Notes: a model not told the origin generated them from the letters alone. Counted from the first letter of the stretch, positions 48,201 through 57,028 are shown. The stretch is DNA of 64,000 bases from Micromonospora ureilytica (GCF_015751765.1 NZ_JADOTX010000001.1:1054001-1118000), one strand, 5' to 3'. A program made the numbers and translations.

Positions 48201-50298
48201 CGAGGCTGTCGAGGTCACATCCGGCGGTCCCGTCGGCGCGGTCCTGCCCGACGACGTCCGGGGCCGCTGTGCGGCGCGGATGTTCACCGTCCGGTGGCGC
48301 CACGTCTCGCCGCCCGCCGCAGACCCGGTCGGGAGGTGGCTCGTCGTCCCGCTCACGGGCGCGTCCGTCGAGGCGGGTCGCCGGGTGGCCGACGCTCTGC
48401 TGCTCGGTGGTGCCGAGGTGACCTGGCAGCCATCGTCCGCCGGCTCCGACCGCGACCGGGTCGCCGGCGCGTCGGCCGCCGCCGTGCCTGAGGCCGACGC
48501 GCCGTGGGACAAGGTTCCGCCGGACCACGGGATCGTGCTGGTCGCGGCAGCGGTACCCGGCAGCGTGCCGGGCGACGTCCTGGCCGCGCGTGTGTTGCGG
48601 GCGGCCCGTCAGCTGCGCACCGGGCTGGACGTGGCACCCGGGCGGCTGCGCGTCGTCACCGCCGGGGCGCACCAGCCGACCGGCTCCGGGGAGGTCGACC
48701 CGGCGCAGGCGGCGGTGTGGGCCGCCGGGCGGGTGCTCGCGATGGAGGCGGCGCCCGGGTGGGGCGGTCTGGTCGACATCGACCCGCACGCACTCGGCAC
48801 CGCCCCGGGCCAGGCAGGTGCCGTGCCGGGCCAGGCAGGTGCCGAACCCGGCTGGGCCGCCGGCGACGCGGCCGAACTGGCCGGGGCCCTGACGGCGCCG
48901 CGTGCGCCCGGCATTGAGCCGGCCGAGGACGAGCTGTGCCTGCGCGACGGCACCTGGTACGCCCCCCGGCTGTCCTCGGCGGACCCGCTGCCCGCCGCGC
49001 TACCCGAGATCGACTGCGACCCGGACGCCTGGTATCTGGTGACCGACGCGTTGCACCCCGCCAGCCGGCCGTTCGTCGACGTGCTCGTGCGCCGTGGCCT
49101 GCGCCGGCTGATCGTCGGAGAGACCGCGCCAGCCGACACCGCGCCAGCCGACACCGCGCCAGCCGACACCGCGCCAGCCGACACCGCGTCGCTCGACGCC
49201 GTGCCCTCCCACGATGCCCGGCTCGGCGAGCTGGCGGCGGCCGGCGTGGCGGTACGACGAATCGACCTCACGGCGGCAGACCTCACGGCGGCAGACCTCA
49301 CCGCCGAACTGACGCCGGACGCGTTGGGCGCCCCGCTCGGTGGCGTGCTGCTGATCGGCTTGCCCGTGCCGGCGGCCCCGCTGGACACCGTCGACGCGGC
49401 TGCGGTGTCGGCGGCCATGCGCTGGGCTGACCTCGTACACCGGCTGGACCTGGCGACCCGCGAACTCGCGCCGCGGCTGTTCTGCGTGACCGGGGCGGCG
49501 GCCGCGATCTGGGGGGCCACCGGGATGGCCGCGCGGGCCGCGGCCGAGGGCGCGGTCGACGCGGTGACCGCCGCCCGGGAGCGGGCTGGCCAGCCCGTCC
49601 AGGTGGTCCGGTTCATGCCCGGCGACGACCCCGCCCAGCTGTCCCGCCGGGACCGGATGGTGATGGTCGACAGTGGTCTGCGGCCGCTGGCCGGGGCGGA
49701 CGTCGGCGAGGCCTTCGAGGTCGCTCTCCGGGCGGGCCTGACCCAGGTCACGGTCGCGGACGTCGACGGTCCGCGGTACGCGCGGGTGTGCCGAGAGCGG
49801 GCCTACCGCGCGTTCCTGGCCGAGGTCGGCACCGGATCTCCGGTGACCGGCGACCGAGCGGAGGAGGCCGCACCGACTGTCGCGCCGCTGGCCGCCGTCG
49901 TGCTGGCGCTGCCGACCGAGCAACGCGTCGAGCACCTGTTGGAAACGGTGCTCGACGCGGTGGCCGAGGTGCTGGGCGAGACGTCCGGGGTGGATGTCAT
50001 GGCCAACCAGGGCTTCTTCGATCTCGGCATGGATTCGGTGATGTCGCTGAGCCTGCGCGGATGGCTCGAGCGGGCGCTGGGGGTCGCCCTGCCGGCGACG
50101 CTGACCTTCGAGTTCCCCAACGCGGCGGCGCTCACCGATCACCTCCTGACGCTGCTCGACCCGACGGCCGCTCCGGTTGGTGGCCCGCCGCCCACCACGG
50201 CCCCGGGCGTGCTGGACGGGGCCGGCGACGACCTGGCGGCGATGCCCGAGGACGAGCTGATCGCGCGGTTGTCGGCCGCGATAGCGGAGGGAGGCTGA
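42271..50298 (+). CDS. Type I PKS: KS-AT-ACP-KS-AT(dead)-KR(dead)-ACP
   Basis: Modular PKS of about 2,675 residues. Module 1: KS (about 20-440; Cys 185 in TAACASS, His in VEAHSTGT and NFGHLDSAAG), AT (about 540-840; Ser 635 in GHSMGE; specificity segment YAFHS, a hybrid of malonyl HAFH and methylmalonyl YASH), ACP (Ser 1059 in GMDSL) after a Gly/Asn/Ser-rich linker. Module 2: KS (about 1150-1575; Cys 1322 in DTACSSS, EAHGTGT, GHLEAAAG), an AT remnant (GHSxGE replaced by GRGVGE, small subdomain missing), a KR remnant without its NADPH glycine motif or catalytic Tyr, and ACP (Ser 2589 in GMDSV). No loading module is present, so the first KS should take a chain from a free ACP. The C-terminus (MPEDELIARLSAAIAEGG) looks like a docking helix. 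ATG 42271 is my choice; TTG 42187 or ATG 42295 are possible. Confidence 0.92.
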   Translation: MSVGGAVGMRRDRRSASRVGGTDIAVVGVGCRFPGDVDDLDSLWRVLQEGRDVTGRVPAGRPGAASLDTVGVGGFLPDIDRFDAEFFGVSPREAREIDPQQRLLLTLAWQAMEHSGVPLTTWSGSNTGVYFGILAMDYAVLHARTLGVDQVGAHYASGKEFSFGSGRVSYTFGLNGPCMTLTAACASSLLAVHLAARALVAGDCDTALAGGVNLMVGPELTLYMRQIQALSPQGLCRPFDAAADGVVRGEGGAVVVLKRYADAVADGDQIWGVIKGSATNHDGRSAGLTAPSAVAQEQLLRNALRDAGVAPAEVGYVEAHSTGTPLGDPIELSALAAVFGPERPPERPLLIGSHKANFGHLDSAAGILGLLKGLLVARTGMVPPQIKLVQQTPRFGWSGSGLAVPTTRTALPHAPQHLTGVSAFGLSGSNVHVVLAAPDQDRPTPAPEPVRWPVLVLSGPTEAALADQVTRHAELLDDSSVAEPDQLGDLLFSAGARRSHHTHRLAVTGATAADLRATLARRQDGEASPKTVAAELLHDGPAYVVHVFSGQGSQYPGMGLDLYRADPTMRATLDECDALMRRIARWSLLEELGRRTGSRLADTRFAQPAIFALQVGLSRLWARWGVPPDSVVGHSMGEVAAACAAGALPLEDALRVIVLRGELLQQAAGSGRMAAIALSADEVTAATERHADEVVIAAVNGPRSVVVAGPAAALDRLLAELTAAGVRCVPLAGDYAFHSPAVAAYGDELERQLDGLTPAKPQVPILSSVDPAAGAPVPDPAYWGRNVREPVLFWSAVDRLLARRPAVFLELGPHPVLTGPLSAALAARSRPGAAVGTLTRGRPPAESMTRALAEAYAAGVAVDWAAVHGEGRRYVPLPPVRLAGEKYWLPSPPIQNGASVAQASPDAVRVGSQGPADPGPGARGLAGLTLGELRAEVRLIAPDGTVVQTLAGVGAPVAATRNGGGNGSGNGSRDSRAVGDGHVAAADANRTGATSGEAGGGVGNGGRAATNGNRPRAGTPSERERIAALVNDAAAEALGHEPGRRLARGRGFFELGMDSLALVALVSRLERDLGAVLGAAVGIEHPTIDALTDHLLAEVLPAAPPLQPGPPLRPESPPTRDAVVAPAAGALVALATSGTPGPTVAVARGSAEPVAIVGIGCRLPQADGPEQFWQLLSDGVDATGDVPADRWDAEALLGAGPGAPGTVVTRRGGFLDRIDLFDNAFFRISAREARAMDPQQRLFLEVAWEALEDAGITLEHRRAARVGVFVGMNTTDYQQLLTRRARDVDLYYGTGNSFSGTAGRLSYFLDVRGPSLAIDTACSSSLVAVHLAVQSLRAGEADVALAGGVNVMVGPTVHLAMSAAGALSPDGRCKTFDAGADGYGRGEGAGVVVLKPLARAERDGDRIYAVIRGSAVNHNGASGGLTVPGGEAQEELIRSALAVGGVAASDVDYLEAHGTGTVLGDAVEVRAIARALGGGRQPDRPLLVGSVKTNIGHLEAAAGIAGLIKTALALRHGELPAHLHVSQPTNQVDWARLPVRITTSTTPWPATGGRPRVAGVSAFGFTGTNAHVVLSGPSAPASSSANGAGRPTPGVGPASRAGAIISGRAHLLVLSAAGGGALAAARDGFARALSAPADADIGDICYAAAARRAHLEHRLAVVGHGAAELVAGLSGGPTAHQGVAPGDAARLMIVYGDRVAVDWRALERDEPAFRGALDALDDGGVVRAALAANGAERGEPVAVLAIQLALAAVWEAYGLRPDAVAGRGVGELAAACAAGALDQAQAIRATLGGATVTVAPPVDSPAAPVLWLASVGGPLSGPHPLTARTPVFDWDALSASLAAAGEYELLAIAGGPDAAAVTAKRQPGLAAVGVDLNRPEGFLDAVAGLHVRGVGIHWETLFGRRPYRAVLPRYPWQRRRHWADAPGQAASPAPAGTPAAVVRTASVTTAPAATTAAAVPAVSAVAVSAVTVSAVAREAVEVTSGGPVGAVLPDDVRGRCAARMFTVRWRHVSPPAADPVGRWLVVPLTGASVEAGRRVADALLLGGAEVTWQPSSAGSDRDRVAGASAAAVPEADAPWDKVPPDHGIVLVAAAVPGSVPGDVLAARVLRAARQLRTGLDVAPGRLRVVTAGAHQPTGSGEVDPAQAAVWAAGRVLAMEAAPGWGGLVDIDPHALGTAPGQAGAVPGQAGAEPGWAAGDAAELAGALTAPRAPGIEPAEDELCLRDGTWYAPRLSSADPLPAALPEIDCDPDAWYLVTDALHPASRPFVDVLVRRGLRRLIVGETAPADTAPADTAPADTAPADTASLDAVPSHDARLGELAAAGVAVRRIDLTAADLTAADLTAELTPDALGAPLGGVLLIGLPVPAAPLDTVDAAAVSAAMRWADLVHRLDLATRELAPRLFCVTGAAAAIWGATGMAARAAAEGAVDAVTAARERAGQPVQVVRFMPGDDPAQLSRRDRMVMVDSGLRPLAGADVGEAFEVALRAGLTQVTVADVDGPRYARVCRERAYRAFLAEVGTGSPVTGDRAEEAAPTVAPLAAVVLALPTEQRVEHLLETVLDAVAEVLGETSGVDVMANQGFFDLGMDSVMSLSLRGWLERALGVALPATLTFEFPNAAALTDHLLTLLDPTAAPVGGPPPTTAPGVLDGAGDDLAAMPEDELIARLSAAIAEGG
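49126..49185 (+). repeat. Four exact 15-bp tandem repeats inside the dead KR
   Basis: The unit gcgccagccgacacc occurs four times in a row, encoding repeated APADT, within the degenerate ketoreductase region. A two-copy 24-bp repeat lies near 48808-48842 and a 15-bp repeat near 49266-49300. Such in-frame slippage repeats suit a region under weak structural constraint. Confidence 0.9.
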
Positions 50299-50299
50299 G

Positions 50300-53200
50300 A
50301 TGTCGACGCAGACTTCGCGTACCCCGGACAGCCGACGGCTGATGGTCGAGGCGCTGCGCACCATCGAGGACCTGCGCGGCCGTCTGGCCAGCAGCCGTGA
50401 CGGGTGGCTGGACGAGCCGATCGCCATCGTCGGGATGGCCTGCCGGTTTCCCGGCGGCGCGCAGTCGCCGGAGGAGTTCTGGACGCTGCTGCGCAACGGG
50501 GTGGACACCACCTCGGAGTTCCCGCAGGAGCGCGCCGACGCCCAGTCCTACCACCACCCGGACCCGGAGGAGCCGGGCAAGGCGTACACGATTCGGGGAG
50601 CCTTCCTCGACCAGGTCGACCGGTTCGAGCCGGAGGCGTTCGGCATCTCCCCGCGCGAGGCGCTGGGCATGGACCCGCAGCACCGCATCGCGCTGGAGAT
50701 CTGTTGGGAAGGGTTGGAGCGGGCCGGCTACGCCCCCGACCGGCTCGACGGTTCGCGCACCGGCGTCTACTTCGGGCTGAGCACGACCGACTACGTACGC
50801 GGTCGGCAGGCCGTCGGCGACATCAACGACGTGGATTTCTACCAGCTCACCGGCGAGCCCAGCTTCCTGGCCGGTCGCATCTCGTACCTGCTCGGGTTGC
50901 GGGGGCCGAGCAAGGTCGTCGACACGTCCTGCTCGTCGTCGCTCGTCGCCCTGCACGAGGCGTGCCAGGCGCTGCGGCTGAGGGAGTGCGATCTGGCGCT
51001 GGCGGGCGGGGTGAACCTGCTGCTGTCGCCGTACGGCTTCGTGATGATGAGCAAGTTCCGCGGTCTGTCCGCCGACGGGCGGTGCAAGACCTTCGACGCG
51101 TCGGCCGACGGATACGCCCGCGGGGAGGGCGCCGGCGTCGTGGTGCTCAAGCGGCTGTCCGCCGCGCAGGCGGACAACGACCCGATCATTGCCGTCATCC
51201 GCGGCTCGGCGATCAACCACGACGGTCGCTCCAGCGGCCTCACCGTGCCGAACCCCGTCGCGCAGCAGGACGTGATCGGGGCGGCCATGGCCCAGGCCGG
51301 CGTCGGGCCGGACGGGGTGGACTACGTCGAGGCGCACGGAACGGGCACCTCCCTCGGCGACCCCATCGAGCTGCGCTCGCTGGAAGCCGTCATCGGCCGG
51401 CACCGTCGGTCGGACGACCCGCTGCTGGTGGGCTCGGTCAAGACGAACATCGGGCACCTGGAGCCGGCCGCCGGCATCGCCGGCCTGTTCAAGGTCGTCC
51501 TGGCGATGTCGCACGGGGAGATCCCACCGCACCTGCACCTGACCCAGCCGAACCCGAATCTGGACTGGTCGGGTCTGCACGTGCGGGTTCCCGTGGCGTG
51601 CACGCCGTGGCCGGAGCGGGGTCACCCGCGCACCGGCGGGGTGAGCAGCTTCGGAGCCAGTGGAACCAACGCGCACGTCGTGGTCGCCGCGCCGCCGGCC
51701 GGCGACGCCCGCACCGGCTCGCACCTGTCGCACGGGCTGTTCCTGGCCTCCGCACGTACCGAGGAGGCACTGCGCGAGCTGGCCGACCGGCACGCGCGGT
51801 GGCTGCGTGGTCCCCAGGCGCCGTCCCTCGGCGATGCCTGTTACACCACACACGTCGGCCGCGCGGTGCAGGCCCACGGCCTCGCGGCCACCGCGGCGGA
51901 CACCGAGGAACTCGCGGACGTGCTGTCGGCGTACGCCCAGGGACGCCACCCGCGCGGGCTGACCGTCGCCGCGTTGCCGCGGCGCCGTGAGCGCAAGGTC
52001 GCCTGGCTGTTCACCGGCCAGGGCGCGCAGTACCCGGGCATGGCCCGCGGGCTGCTCGGGAACGCCGCCTTCCGCGCCGCGTTCGAGGAAGCCGCAGCCC
52101 TCTTCGATCCCGAGTTGCTGCGCCCGGTGGCGGACGTGCTGTGGGCCGACGGCCCGACGCCGCTCGACGACACCCGGTACACGCAGCCGGCGCTGTTCGC
52201 GGTGGAGTACGCGCTAGCTCAGATGTGGCTCTCCTGGGGCATGCGGCCGGCCGCGGTGGCCGGCCACAGCGTCGGTGAGCTGGTCGCCGCCTGCGTCGCC
52301 GGCGTGCTGGACCTGCCCGCCGCCGCGACGCTGGTGGCCGCGCGGTCGCGACTGATGGCCGAGCTGCCGCCGGGCGGCGCGATGGCCGCCGCGAGTTGCG
52401 CCGAGGAGGTCGCCGTCGCGGCGATCGACGGGTACGCGGACACGGTCGCCCTCGCGGCGGTCAACGGGCCGGCCGACGTCACGATCTCGGGGGCCACAGC
52501 ACATGTGGACGCCGTCCTGGAACGGCTGGCCGCCGACGGCGTACGCACCCGGCGGTTGGCCGTGTCGCACGCGTTCCACTCGCCGCTGATCCGGCCCATG
52601 CTGGAGCCGTTCCGGGCGGTGTTGGCCGGGCTGTCCTTCCGGCCGCCGCGCATCCCGTTGGCGTCCAACGTCACCGGTCGGCTGTGGGGCGACGACGAGG
52701 TCGGCCCGGACTACTGGCTGCGGCACGCGGCCGGCGCGGTCCGCTTCCGCGAGGGGGTGCGCGCGTTGCACGACGCGGGCGCACGCACCTTCGTGGAGCT
52801 CGGGCCCGCCCCGGTGCTGACGACCCTGGCGACGCGCTCCCTCGCGGGCGAGGCGGACTGCGCGTTCGTGCCGACCCTGCGGCGGGGCGGTGCGGACCTG
52901 CGGGACGTGCTCAGCGCGGTCGGCACCGTCAGCCTGCGGGGTTCCCGGCCGGACTGGCGGGCCTTCCACGAGGGCGAGGACGTGCGCGCGGTACCGCTGC
53001 CGACGACGCCGTGGCGCGGGGCGCACTACTGGTTCCGCGAGGTCGGGCGGGCGGCCGCGCCGGTGTCTGCGGCGTCGCCGAATGTCGGCGAGGAGACCGG
53101 GGCCGCCGTCGTGACCGGCGAGGTCCCGGGCGTCGGCCGCCGCCTGTCGGGGCCGGTGCCGGCGTACGAGGTGACACCCGAGGCGTTGCCCGGTGAGCTC

Positions 53201-56200
53201 AGTCTGGGTGTGGTGTTGGACCTGGCTGCCCGCGCCGCCGCGGACTGCCTGGGTGGCGTGTGGCGTTGCGTCGAGGGTCTGACCGCCCACGCCGCGGTTC
53301 CGACCGGCGACCGGGGCCAGTTGCGGCTCACCGTCACGGCGCAGGACGACGGTTCGGCCGCCTGGGAGCTGACCGGGGCCACGGCCGCACGGGAGGCGTT
53401 GGCCGCCCCGTGGATCCGCTACGCCAGCGGGCTGCTGCGTCGCCGGTGGCCGGCGGATCGTCAGTACCCGGACGTTGACGCGACGACTGCGGCGTCCATG
53501 ACGGAGGTTCCCGTGCCGGACGGCGCGGGCTGGCACGAGGTGCTCGAGGCCGCCGGCGTCGCGGTGACGGCGGCGGGCGGGGCGGCACCGCCGGGTCCGG
53601 CGCACCTGTCGACGGTGGCCGGCTGTGGCGCGCTTGGCCTAGCGCGCGTGGATGGCACCGCTGTCGGAAGTGGCACGGTGCCACCGGGCGGCGTACGGGC
53701 GGTGCGGGTCCGCGCCGGGTCCGTCCGGCTGGTCGACGACGCGGTGACCGGCTCCGTCGACCTGCTCGACGGATCGGGCGTCCAGATCGGATACGCGCAG
53801 GACGTGACAGTGGCGCCGGTGCCGGCTGCGACGCCGTGGGAGGAACCGGCCGACCTGCTCTACGACCAGACCTGGGTGCCGCTGACCGGGCCGTCCCCGC
53901 AGCCCACGGCCGACCTGGCCGGACGGAGCTACCTGCTGGTGGCCGACCCGGCGGGCCAGGATGCCGCGCTGACGACCCGGCTGACCGCGCTGCTGCGGCA
54001 GCAGGGCGCCGTGGTGACCGTGGCGGCGCCGCCGGTGGTGGGGGAGGGGCCGGACTGCCGGCCCGACTCCGACGGCGTACGGGACCTGGTGACCACCTGG
54101 TCCACCGGCCCCGGCCGGCCCTGGCTCGCGGTGGTCATGACCGGGCTCGACGCACCGGCGTCCGCCCACTGCGACGCCTGGAGCCTGGAGGAGTACGCCG
54201 GGCGCGCCGACCTGATGACACTTGCCCTTCTCCGCGAGCTGCTCGACCACTCGGAGTGCGCGGACGCCCGGCTCACAGTGGTCACCCGGGCGGCGATGCG
54301 AGTGCCGACGACACCGGCCACCGACACCACCGACCGGGCCGCTGGCAGCTCGGACGCCGCAGCTCCGGTCGCCGGCACGTTGTGGGGCCTGGGCCGGGTG
54401 CTGGCACTGGAACACCCCGACCGGTGGGGCGGCGCGATCGACCTCGACCCGGACCGGCCGACCGGTGAGGAGCACCAGCTGCTCGCCGCGCTGACCACGG
54501 GCGGGCTGACCACGGACGGGTCGCCCGGCGGGGAGGACGGATACGAGGATCAGCAGGCGCTGCGCGCCGACCGCCGGTACGCGCTGCGCCTGGTGCCCGC
54601 ACCGCTGCCGCCCGAGGCTCTGCGCCGTCGGCCGCCGGTCCACGGCGACGCCACGTACCTGATCACCGGGGCTTTCGGTGGGATCGGCCTGACCGTCGCG
54701 GAGTGGCTGGCCCGCGCCGGCGCCGGCCGTCTGGTGCTGCTCGCCCGCACGCCGCTGCCGGAGCGGGACGGTTGGGCCGACTCGACCGGCGAGGCGGCGC
54801 GGCGGGTGTCCGCGGTGCGGCGACTGGAGCAGCTGGGCGCGGCGGTCGACGTGGTGGCCGCGGACGTCGTCGACGAGGCGGCGATGACCGCCGTGTTCGC
54901 CGCGTTGGATGCGGCTCCTCTGCCGCTGCGCGGGGTCGTCCACGCCGCCGGGGTGTCCGAGCCCGAGTTCGCCCGCGAGGCCACCGGCGCGGCGTACCGG
55001 CGGGTTTGGCGGCCCAAGGTGATCGGCGGCTGGCTGCTGCACCGGCTCACCCGCGGCGCGGAGCTGGACTTCTTCGTCGGGTTCTCGTCGATCGCCGCGA
55101 CCTGGGGTTCGCAGCACCTGGCCAGCTATGCGGCCGGCAATGCGTTCCTCGACGCGCTGGCCGGGCACCGCAACGCGGCCGGCCTGCCGGCTCTGTCCGT
55201 CGCGTGGGGCCCATGGGACCTGCCCTCCGCGCTGTTCGGCGACGAGGTCATGGCGTTCCTGCGGGCCACCGGGCTGCGGCCGCTGCCGGCCGAACAGAGC
55301 ATGCGGCTGCTCACTGCGCTCGCGGCTGGCGACGCCCCGCAGCGGGTGGTCTGCGCGGTGGACTGGTCGGTGTTCAAGCCGGTCATGCAGGCCCGCACGG
55401 AGCGGCCGATGCTGCGCGGGATCACCGTCGACGAGACGGCGACTGACGACTCCGGAGCGGCGCCCCTGTTGGCCGGCCTGCGCGCCGAGCGCGACCCGCG
55501 CCGGGTGCGCGCGACGCTCGGCTCGTACGCGGTCGAGCTGGCGACGGACGTCCTGGGCGCCGGTGCGGGCGCCCTCGACGAGGAGAGCGACGTGCTGGCC
55601 AGCGGCATGGACTCGCTGATGGTCATGGACGCGGTCCGGCGCTGCCGGCGCGACCTCGGCCTGACCGTGCGGGCCGGTGACCTGCTCACGCTGGCCACCC
55701 CGGCGCAGTGGGCCGACCTGTTCGCCGGGCTGCTGGCCGACCGGCTCGGTGACCCGGCCGCCGACGCCGTCGGTGAGCCCGCCGACGATCAGGCCGGCGA
55801 CGATCCAGCGGGTGACCTGGCCAGCGACCCGGCGTGGATCGCGGGTGACGTCACCCTCGCGCCGGATGTCCGGGTGATCGGCGCGGCGCCGGCCCGGGTA
55901 CGCGACCCCCGGCACGTCCTGCTGACCGGTGCCACCGGCTTCGTCGGCGGCTATCTGCTGCACACCCTGCTCGAGTCGACCGCGGCTCACGTGTCGTGCC
56001 TGGTCCGGTGCGCCGACGAGGCGGTCGGGCTGCGGCGGGTGCTGGACAACATGGAGCGCTACCTTCCCCGGCCAGCCATGGCAGCCGACCGGATCACCGT
56101 GCTGCCGGGTGACCTGGGGCAGCCCAGGCTGGGCCTGTCTGCGGACCGGTACGACGAACTCGCCGAGCAGCTGGACGGGATCTACCACTGTGGCGCCCGG

Positions 56201-57028
56201 GTGCACTTCGGCTACAGCTACCAGCAGCTCCGGCCGGACAACATCGCGGGCACGGCGGAGATTCTGCGGCTGGCCGCGCGAGGCCGCCCGACCGCTGTGC
56301 ACCACGTCTCCACGTACGGCATCTGGGGCCTGCCGGCCCCCGGCCGGGATGTCGTCGGTGAGGACGACGACATCGCCACGGCCGGCCGGCTGGTGACCGG
56401 CTACGTGCAGACCAAGTGGGCGGCGGAGCGGCTGGTCGAGTTGGCCCGCGCACGCGGGGTCCCGGTCGACATCTACCGACCCGGTCGGGTGCTCGGCGAC
56501 TCCCGTACCGGCGCCAGCCTGACCACCCACTTCACGACGCGGGTGATGAAGGGCTGCGTGCAGCTGGGGATGGCGCCGGACATCGACATCAAGGTGGAGA
56601 TGACGCCTGTCGACTACGTGGCGAGCGCGCTTGTGCACATTTCCCGGCATGGCCCGGCCCTCGGAGGCACGTACCACCTGGTGAGCCCGCACAAGCTGCT
56701 GTTCGCGGACGTGGTGCGCGCGCTGCGCCGGCACGGCTTCGGGGTCGAGGTCGTGCCGGTAGAGGAGTGGTGGCAGGCGCTCAAGGCGTCCTATGCCGTC
56801 GGCACGAACGAGCTGCACCCCGTCATGCCGGTGGTGGAGGAGTTCGTGGTCGGTGGCGAGGAGGCCGTCCACTACGCCGTCGACAACACCGAGGAACAGC
56901 TGCGCGGCACCGACGTCCGATGCCCGCCGTTGGACGACGACCTGCTCGACACCTACCTGCGCTGGATGGTGCGGACCGGCTACCTGCCCGCGCCCAGAGC
57001 GGCCGATAAAGGAGCTCGAACGACATGA
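50300..57028 (+). CDS. Type I PKS: KS-AT-DH(dead)-KR-ACP-thioester reductase
   Basis: Terminal PKS of 2,242 residues. A helical N-terminus (about 1-35) resembles a docking domain for the preceding PKS, whose gene ends one base earlier. Domains: KS (about 38-460; Cys 211 in DTSCSSS, EAHGTGT, GHLEPAAG), malonyl-type AT (about 565-910; Ser 657 in GHSVGE, HAFHS), a DH-like region (about 950-1180) without the HxxxGxxxxP His motif, KR (about 1450-1700; GAFGGIG for NADPH, FSSIAATWG and YAAGNAF, with Trp eight residues before Tyr as in A-type KRs), ACP (Ser 1772 in GMDSL) and a C-terminal reductase (about 1870-2230; TGATGFVGG, YVQTKW). There is no thioesterase domain, so release should be NADPH-dependent to an aldehyde or alcohol. 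The product should keep a beta-hydroxyl from the last module. GGAGGGAGG precedes the ATG. Confidence 0.93.
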   Translation: MSTQTSRTPDSRRLMVEALRTIEDLRGRLASSRDGWLDEPIAIVGMACRFPGGAQSPEEFWTLLRNGVDTTSEFPQERADAQSYHHPDPEEPGKAYTIRGAFLDQVDRFEPEAFGISPREALGMDPQHRIALEICWEGLERAGYAPDRLDGSRTGVYFGLSTTDYVRGRQAVGDINDVDFYQLTGEPSFLAGRISYLLGLRGPSKVVDTSCSSSLVALHEACQALRLRECDLALAGGVNLLLSPYGFVMMSKFRGLSADGRCKTFDASADGYARGEGAGVVVLKRLSAAQADNDPIIAVIRGSAINHDGRSSGLTVPNPVAQQDVIGAAMAQAGVGPDGVDYVEAHGTGTSLGDPIELRSLEAVIGRHRRSDDPLLVGSVKTNIGHLEPAAGIAGLFKVVLAMSHGEIPPHLHLTQPNPNLDWSGLHVRVPVACTPWPERGHPRTGGVSSFGASGTNAHVVVAAPPAGDARTGSHLSHGLFLASARTEEALRELADRHARWLRGPQAPSLGDACYTTHVGRAVQAHGLAATAADTEELADVLSAYAQGRHPRGLTVAALPRRRERKVAWLFTGQGAQYPGMARGLLGNAAFRAAFEEAAALFDPELLRPVADVLWADGPTPLDDTRYTQPALFAVEYALAQMWLSWGMRPAAVAGHSVGELVAACVAGVLDLPAAATLVAARSRLMAELPPGGAMAAASCAEEVAVAAIDGYADTVALAAVNGPADVTISGATAHVDAVLERLAADGVRTRRLAVSHAFHSPLIRPMLEPFRAVLAGLSFRPPRIPLASNVTGRLWGDDEVGPDYWLRHAAGAVRFREGVRALHDAGARTFVELGPAPVLTTLATRSLAGEADCAFVPTLRRGGADLRDVLSAVGTVSLRGSRPDWRAFHEGEDVRAVPLPTTPWRGAHYWFREVGRAAAPVSAASPNVGEETGAAVVTGEVPGVGRRLSGPVPAYEVTPEALPGELSLGVVLDLAARAAADCLGGVWRCVEGLTAHAAVPTGDRGQLRLTVTAQDDGSAAWELTGATAAREALAAPWIRYASGLLRRRWPADRQYPDVDATTAASMTEVPVPDGAGWHEVLEAAGVAVTAAGGAAPPGPAHLSTVAGCGALGLARVDGTAVGSGTVPPGGVRAVRVRAGSVRLVDDAVTGSVDLLDGSGVQIGYAQDVTVAPVPAATPWEEPADLLYDQTWVPLTGPSPQPTADLAGRSYLLVADPAGQDAALTTRLTALLRQQGAVVTVAAPPVVGEGPDCRPDSDGVRDLVTTWSTGPGRPWLAVVMTGLDAPASAHCDAWSLEEYAGRADLMTLALLRELLDHSECADARLTVVTRAAMRVPTTPATDTTDRAAGSSDAAAPVAGTLWGLGRVLALEHPDRWGGAIDLDPDRPTGEEHQLLAALTTGGLTTDGSPGGEDGYEDQQALRADRRYALRLVPAPLPPEALRRRPPVHGDATYLITGAFGGIGLTVAEWLARAGAGRLVLLARTPLPERDGWADSTGEAARRVSAVRRLEQLGAAVDVVAADVVDEAAMTAVFAALDAAPLPLRGVVHAAGVSEPEFAREATGAAYRRVWRPKVIGGWLLHRLTRGAELDFFVGFSSIAATWGSQHLASYAAGNAFLDALAGHRNAAGLPALSVAWGPWDLPSALFGDEVMAFLRATGLRPLPAEQSMRLLTALAAGDAPQRVVCAVDWSVFKPVMQARTERPMLRGITVDETATDDSGAAPLLAGLRAERDPRRVRATLGSYAVELATDVLGAGAGALDEESDVLASGMDSLMVMDAVRRCRRDLGLTVRAGDLLTLATPAQWADLFAGLLADRLGDPAADAVGEPADDQAGDDPAGDLASDPAWIAGDVTLAPDVRVIGAAPARVRDPRHVLLTGATGFVGGYLLHTLLESTAAHVSCLVRCADEAVGLRRVLDNMERYLPRPAMAADRITVLPGDLGQPRLGLSADRYDELAEQLDGIYHCGARVHFGYSYQQLRPDNIAGTAEILRLAARGRPTAVHHVSTYGIWGLPAPGRDVVGEDDDIATAGRLVTGYVQTKWAAERLVELARARGVPVDIYRPGRVLGDSRTGASLTTHFTTRVMKGCVQLGMAPDIDIKVEMTPVDYVASALVHISRHGPALGGTYHLVSPHKLLFADVVRALRRHGFGVEVVPVEEWWQALKASYAVGTNELHPVMPVVEEFVVGGEEAVHYAVDNTEEQLRGTDVRCPPLDDDLLDTYLRWMVRTGYLPAPRAADKGARTT

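Noticed and set aside
49126..49185. 15-bp repeats as a CRISPR or satellite array
   Set aside because: They have no spacers, are in frame inside a PKS coding region, and encode a simple APADT repeat.
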